NCBI GenBank assembly: GCA_039819065.1
Contig: JBCBSS010000021.1
Coordinates: 1 to 64,000 of the forward strand
DNA: 64,000 nt
Direction of reading: 5' to 3'
Origin: JBCBSS01 sp039819065
GTDB taxonomy: Bacteria > Bacteroidota > Bacteroidia > Cytophagales > Cyclobacteriaceae
Part shown: piece after piece, positions 59,958 through 64,000 of the stretch
Layout: every line of letters begins with the position of its first letter
Position numbering within the stretch: the first letter of the stretch is position 1
Notes under the pieces: model-generated
Told to the model about the DNA's origin: nothing
The model's input: the letters and a program-made list of their open reading frames with translations, nothing else
Database searches by the model: none
Position numbers and translations under genes: made by a program

Positions 59958-61061
59958 ATGAAGCAACTATTCACTTTTGTAAAGAAGGAATTCAAGCATG
60001 TGATGAGGGATCGCAAGACGCTCTTGCTGTTGTTTGGGCTGCCCATCGTGCAAATCGTACTGTTTGGGTTTGCACTGACCAATGAGATCAAGGATGCCCG
60101 GCTCATCATCGTGGACTACGCCAAGGATGATGCTACCCAGCAAATCACCGAGAAATTCAGGACCAACAGTAGCTTCAATATTGAAGAATCGATACTTGGC
60201 GCGGTGGAGATAGAGGAAGCTTTCAAACGGGGAACGGTAAAAATTGCCCTCATATTTCCGCACAACTTTGAGCAAGAGCTTATACACGAGGGTAGTGCCC
60301 AAGTACAACTCATAGCCGACGCTACCGACCCAAATACGGCTACCACGTTGGTCAATCATGCCAACTCGATTATCAGGGATTATCAACAAGCCCTTTCTAC
60401 GAACAAGCCAGCCAAGAGCATCCTTATTGATACCCGCAACATTTACAATCCGGAGCTAAGGGGAACCACCAATTTCGTTCCAGGTGTCATGGCGCTGGTC
60501 TTGCTCTTGATCTGCGTCTTAATGACTTCTGTGTCCATTGTAAAAGAGAAAGAGAATGGGACGATGGAAATTCTGCTGGTCTCACCATTTAATCCCTTTA
60601 TGGTGATTCTGGCTAAAGCGGTTCCCTACTTTTTGTTATCCATAGTCAATTTCTCCGTGATTCTTTTTCTGAGCATTTTCCTCTTGGATATGCCACTGAA
60701 CGGGAGCATTCTATTGCTGTTTGCCGCCAGTTTGTTACTCATTTTGACGGCACTTTCTTTGGGGCTTCTGATTTCCAATTCTACCGCTTCCCAACAAGCA
60801 GCCATGCTCATTTCACTGATGGGGATGTTGTTGCCCACTATGATGTTCACTGGCTTTCTCTTTCCACTAGAAAATATGCCCACTCCGCTGCAGGTGATCG
60901 CTAATGTGGTGCCTTCCAAATGGTACTATATCATCGTCAAGGATGTCATGATCAAAGGACTTGGGTTTTCGGCTGTCTGGAAAGAAATGCTTATTCTGTT
61001 CGGGATGACCAGTTTTCTACTCATCATAAGTATTAAAAAATTCAAAACACGGCTGACATGA
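59958..61061 (+). CDS. ABC-2 type permease 1 (YbhS type)
   Basis: 367 residues from the ATG at 59958, one base after the ATPase 2 stop. One N-terminal helix, a periplasmic domain (about 50-170), and five helices (FVPGVMALVLLLICVLMTSVSIVKEKENGTMEILLVSP near 172 marks the ABC-2 family). It overlaps the next permease by four bases. The cargo is unknown; homologues export drugs, dyes or cations. Confidence 0.9.
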   Translation: MKQLFTFVKKEFKHVMRDRKTLLLLFGLPIVQIVLFGFALTNEIKDARLIIVDYAKDDATQQITEKFRTNSSFNIEESILGAVEIEEAFKRGTVKIALIFPHNFEQELIHEGSAQVQLIADATDPNTATTLVNHANSIIRDYQQALSTNKPAKSILIDTRNIYNPELRGTTNFVPGVMALVLLLICVLMTSVSIVKEKENGTMEILLVSPFNPFMVILAKAVPYFLLSIVNFSVILFLSIFLLDMPLNGSILLLFAASLLLILTALSLGLLISNSTASQQAAMLISLMGMLLPTMMFTGFLFPLENMPTPLQVIANVVPSKWYYIIVKDVMIKGLGFSAVWKEMLILFGMTSFLLIISIKKFKTRLT

Positions 61062-62179
61062 ACACGCTGATATTCTTATTGCAAAAGGAATTCAAGCAGA
61101 TATTCCGTAACCCGACCTTGCTGCGGATGATATTGGCTATACCCATCATCCAACTTTCTATACTGCCATTGGCAGCGGACTTTGAGATCAAAAACATCAA
61201 CGTGGCTATCATTGATCACGATCATTCTACCTACTCCAGAGACCTGGTGAATAAGATCACGGCTTCCGGCTATTTCGTGCTGGTTGACTATGGTGACGAT
61301 GTGAAGGAGGCTTATGAATATCTTGAATCCGATGAGGCTGATGTGATTCTGGAAATACCGATTGATTTTGAACGCAATCTGGTAAGGGAAAATGCCGAAC
61401 AGGTCTTTCTGGCCGTCAATGCTATCAACGGAACCAAAGCCAATGTAGGCGGGGGGTATCTCGCCAACGTCATCGCCGATTTCAATCAGGAAATCCGGTT
61501 AGAATGGGCCAGCAGAAATGAGCCCACAAAGGCGCCAGCCATCGAAGCCACGGCTATCAATTGGTTCAACCCGTTGTTGAACTACCAGTTTTTCATGGTG
61601 CCTGGTATACTGGTCGTACTCGTTACCATGGTCGGTGCATACATGTGCTCACTCAACATAGTGAAAGAAAAAGAAGTGGGTACGATAGAGCAGATCAATG
61701 TGACACCTATCAAAAAGTATCACTTCATCCTGGGCAAGCTGATACCTTTTTGGATCATCGGCATTTTTGTATTCTCGGTAGGTCTTTTTGTCGTGGCTCG
61801 ACTGATCTATGGCATTGTGCCAGTTGGCAGCTTAGGGTTGCTTTATGGGTATCTCTCGCTTTATCTGATTGCCGTTTTGGGGATTGGGCTTTTGGTTTCT
61901 ACTTACTCCCAGACGCAGCAGCAGGCCATGTCTCTGGCCTTTTTTCTCATGATGATCTTTTTGCTCATGAGCGGCCTCTTTACTTCTATCGAAAGTATGC
62001 CGGCTTGGGCTAGAACGGTGGCTCAATTCAATCCTGTGACCTATTTCATAGAGGTAGTGCGCATGGTGATTATGAAGGGAAGTGATTTTACCCACGTTGC
62101 CAAACACTTCGTGATTATGGCAGCGTTTGCCCTAGTGTTCAATACCTGGGCCATTATCAATTATCGAAAAACAACATAA
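61058..62179 (+). CDS. ABC-2 type permease 2 (YbhR type)
   Basis: 373 residues with the same layout as permease 1, including VPGILVVLVTMVGAYMCSLNIVKEKEVGTIEQINVTP near 183. The two permeases form a heterodimer. It is followed after one base by the DUF2147 gene. Confidence 0.9.
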   Translation: MNTLIFLLQKEFKQIFRNPTLLRMILAIPIIQLSILPLAADFEIKNINVAIIDHDHSTYSRDLVNKITASGYFVLVDYGDDVKEAYEYLESDEADVILEIPIDFERNLVRENAEQVFLAVNAINGTKANVGGGYLANVIADFNQEIRLEWASRNEPTKAPAIEATAINWFNPLLNYQFFMVPGILVVLVTMVGAYMCSLNIVKEKEVGTIEQINVTPIKKYHFILGKLIPFWIIGIFVFSVGLFVVARLIYGIVPVGSLGLLYGYLSLYLIAVLGIGLLVSTYSQTQQQAMSLAFFLMMIFLLMSGLFTSIESMPAWARTVAQFNPVTYFIEVVRMVIMKGSDFTHVAKHFVIMAAFALVFNTWAIINYRKTT

Positions 62180-62180
62180 C

Positions 62181-62591
62181 ATGAAAAGGAAAATGTTAAT
62201 CAAACAATTGACGTTAATAGGATTAGGTATTTGGGTGGCGCTTATATCTATCAAGGCTTCCGCACAGACGGGTGGATCTAAAATCGAAGGCAAATGGTAT
62301 GCAAAAGACTTAGAGAAATCGATAATAGAGGTAACTAAGACCAGCGATGGCACTTACGAGGGGGTAGTTAAGTCATCCGCTAAAGAGAGCTATGTGGGAG
62401 GAAAGGTGATCCGTTATTTCACCTATGATGCTGATAAGCAATTATATAAGGGTAAAATATACTCTTTGGCGAGAGGCATGGAACTTGATGGGGAAATTGT
62501 GTTAGAAAAGGATGGAAGGCTTAAACTAACTGGGAGAAAGTTTTTCATGACCAAAACATTTTACTGGACAAGATCAAATGACAATGAATAG
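62181..62591 (+). CDS. DUF2147 exported protein
   Basis: 136 residues. Signal peptide (about 1-28, ending KASAQ), then the DUF2147 lipocalin-like barrel: IEGKWYAKDLEKSIIEV near 34, GKVIRYF, GKIYSLARGMELDGEIVLE, and the final FYWTR. It starts one base after permease 2. Its link to the exporter is only by position. Confidence 0.8.
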   Translation: MKRKMLIKQLTLIGLGIWVALISIKASAQTGGSKIEGKWYAKDLEKSIIEVTKTSDGTYEGVVKSSAKESYVGGKVIRYFTYDADKQLYKGKIYSLARGMELDGEIVLEKDGRLKLTGRKFFMTKTFYWTRSNDNE

Positions 62592-63120
62592 ACTTAGCAT
62601 TTACTTGATGTGCCTGGGCACACTTTTGAGCCAAGCGACGCTAGCGCAGACCAACTGGACCATTACTGATGAATACACCATTGCCTTTTCCGGCTCCAGG
62701 GCAGAAGGTACATTTACCGGGCTAGAAGGTGCCATTCTATTTGATGAAGACAACTTGAATGCGTCGAGGTTCGCCGTATACATTGACCCTGCCACCATTT
62801 CTACCGGTAACAAGACCAAAGACAAACACGCCAGGGGAGACTCATGGTTGGATGTAAAGAAGTATGTTAAGATCGGGTTTGTATCAGATCAAATACAGAA
62901 AACCAGTGAAGGCTACACCGCCAAAGGTCTGCTTTCTATGCATGGCACATCCAAAGAGGTACAAATTGACTTCACCTTTATCCAAACGAGCGAAAATGCG
63001 GGACTCTTCAAAGGCAAGATGAAGGTCAATCGAGAGGATTACGGAATTGATGGCCCACTTTTTTCATTTGTAGTAGGAGAGGAGTTCGAGATTGATATTT
63101 CTGTGAATGTGAAAAAGTAG
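62578..63120 (+). CDS. YceI-family lipocalin-like protein
   Basis: 180 residues (an ATG at 62584 is an alternative start). Signal peptide MNRLSIYLMCLGTLLSQATLA, then the YceI beta-barrel with GTFTGLEGAILFDEDN near 40, the TKDKHARGDSWLDVKKY stretch near 80, and GLLSMHGTSKEVQIDFTF near 122. YceI proteins bind polyisoprenoid or similar lipids in the periplasm. It overlaps the DUF2147 gene by 14 bases and is the last gene of this transcript. Confidence 0.88.
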   Translation: MTMNRLSIYLMCLGTLLSQATLAQTNWTITDEYTIAFSGSRAEGTFTGLEGAILFDEDNLNASRFAVYIDPATISTGNKTKDKHARGDSWLDVKKYVKIGFVSDQIQKTSEGYTAKGLLSMHGTSKEVQIDFTFIQTSENAGLFKGKMKVNREDYGIDGPLFSFVVGEEFEIDISVNVKK

Positions 63121-63745
63121 AGTAACTATTTGATAGATCGATCAATTCGATCAGTTAGTTGACTGAGCGAGGTCTGTGTCTGATTAATGCAATACGGCCT
63201 GTGTTCAAGGATATCTCTAAGTATACGTTTGTCAAAGTCTTTGCTTCTTTTGATGAGATGCAACCATTAATAGGAATGAGCTTAGTGAATGCACACAGCT
63301 GCTCAAGATTCTTTGGAAAAAACTTTTGAAAGGGCCAGATTAAAACTATCTATACGATTTTCACCAAAAGGAATGGCTGACCTAACTACGGCAAAGGCGT
63401 AGACCAGTGCATAAGCAGCTTCTGGTCGATTAATTATAACTAGAAGTATCCTGCACTTTTAGCAATAAGAATTCTATGGCCGAAACACAGTAGGTATTGG
63501 TTAGAAAGAATTTCTTGATGTAGTTGGCCTTTGATGAAAGTTTAAAAAGACTGTATCAATCATTGAGGAAATAGTTTGTGTGGTTATGAAGAGCTGATCT
63601 TATAATATCAAAAAGTAAACCTGTTTCCTAACTATACCTCCTTGGGTGCCATTGACTAACAAATGGCAGAATCACTCCCAATGCTGAATGTAATACATGT
63701 TGATTATTAATTGGTTGGTACTAATTAGGTATAAGCAACGTTGTT
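63121..63745. other. Intergenic region with a possible gene remnant
   Basis: No complete gene is seen in 625 bases. On the minus strand, from about 63460 down to a TGA at 63303-63305, a frame with no start codon reads like protein (NRPEAAYALVYAFAVVRSAI and then PFGENRIDSFNLALSK). It may be the tail of a decayed gene. The rest is AT-rich without repeats that I can recognise. Confidence 0.35.
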
Positions 63746-63994
63746 TTAGAGCTTTTTAGGCAATATTTCATAAGCCACTGCTGGAGGCTTTTTGATAAAC
63801 CGATTTCCATATTCATTTAAGAATCTGTAAACCTCTTCTCTCAGTGGGTCCATAACGCTGAGCTTACTCACATACTTCATATGATACTCCCATTCATCTT
63901 CGACCTTTGTTGTTGGAGTCTTGGCTTTTAAATTATGTACATTAACGGTTACCAAATCGCACAAACTTGCCAAATCACTAATATTTACGGCCAT
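63746..63994 (-). CDS. Hypothetical protein, possibly cut by the window edge
   Basis: 82 residues from an ATG at 63994; the frame stays open in the last six bases, so the true start may lie outside. The sequence is helical with DEWEYHMKYVSKLSVMDPLREEVYRFL in its second half and ends PPAVAYEILPKKL. I do not recognise a family. Confidence 0.45.
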   Translation of the reverse strand: MAVNISDLASLCDLVTVNVHNLKAKTPTTKVEDEWEYHMKYVSKLSVMDPLREEVYRFLNEYGNRFIKKPPAVAYEILPKKL

Positions 63995-64000
63995 AGAGTT

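Noticed and set aside
1..64000. tRNA, rRNA, insertion sequence or prophage genes
   Set aside because: No cloverleaf-like sequence, rRNA stretch, transposase, integrase or phage structural protein was recognised by reading; small RNA genes could still have been missed.

Overview
The window looks like chromosome of a free-living Bacteroidota bacterium, probably of the Cytophagales-like part of the phylum. The pointers are TAnnTTTG-type -7 promoter elements with TTG near -33, a TonB receptor with an N-terminal carboxypeptidase-regulatory-like domain, HYC_CC_PP-type small metal proteins, many lipoproteins with short signal peptides, frequent ATGA gene overlaps, and intergenic spaces full of degenerate repeats and palindromes. 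There is no rRNA, tRNA or phylogenetic marker that fixes a genus. No transposase, phage gene or CRISPR array was found.

Region 1 (1-14.1 kb) holds a family-2-like glycosidase lipoprotein, a broken 68-codon gene, a HEPN-like gene, and an energy-metabolism cluster: a very large one-chain pyruvate:ferredoxin oxidoreductase with an extra C-terminal ferredoxin domain, then rnfC-rnfD-rnfG-rnfE-rnfA, a 63-residue Cys-rich membrane protein, a plant-type ferredoxin-NADP reductase, and rnfB. The set would make reduced ferredoxin and pass its electrons to NAD or NADP.

Region 2 (14.1-31.4 kb) holds an OmpA protein, MsrB, CysS and a zinc-homeostasis locus. Two divergent control regions (about 20.65 and 30.26 kb) carry paired TGCAAC-NNN-GTTGCA palindromes placed exactly on the -33 and -7 elements of promoters on both strands. 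They face a merC-like/yidD/hisI/COG0523 GTPase cluster, a merC-like/His-rich lipoprotein/dcd/thrS/folE/fur-family operon, a second COG0523 GTPase, and the genes before a His-rich TonB receptor. The Fur-family protein at the end of the long operon is the likely repressor (Zur).

Region 3 (31.5-40.3 kb) is a Cus/Czc heavy-metal efflux operon (small HYC_CC_PP protein, CusA, CusC, CusB). Before each of cusA, cusC and cusB lies an array of degenerate short repeats with an inverted counterpart. Two of the array pairs enclose a four-helix-bundle (23S-IVS-like) gene, and their right arms run into the coding sequence of the next cus gene. This repeat-plus-gene cassette is the most unusual structure in the window. 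Just downstream is an orphan 49-residue peptide with a double-glycine-like leader.

Region 4 (41-63 kb) has a KefF/KefC pair; a TetR-controlled RND efflux operon that includes a membrane adenylate-cyclase-like protein, with three copies of a TGACyAwTAGTCA operator; a DUF5655 protein; an alpha/beta hydrolase, AraC regulator and PnuC transporter; and a second TetR gene followed by a YbhGFSR-type ABC exporter (OMF, adaptor, two ATPases, two permeases), a DUF2147 protein and a YceI protein. A hypothetical gene is cut by or starts at the right edge.
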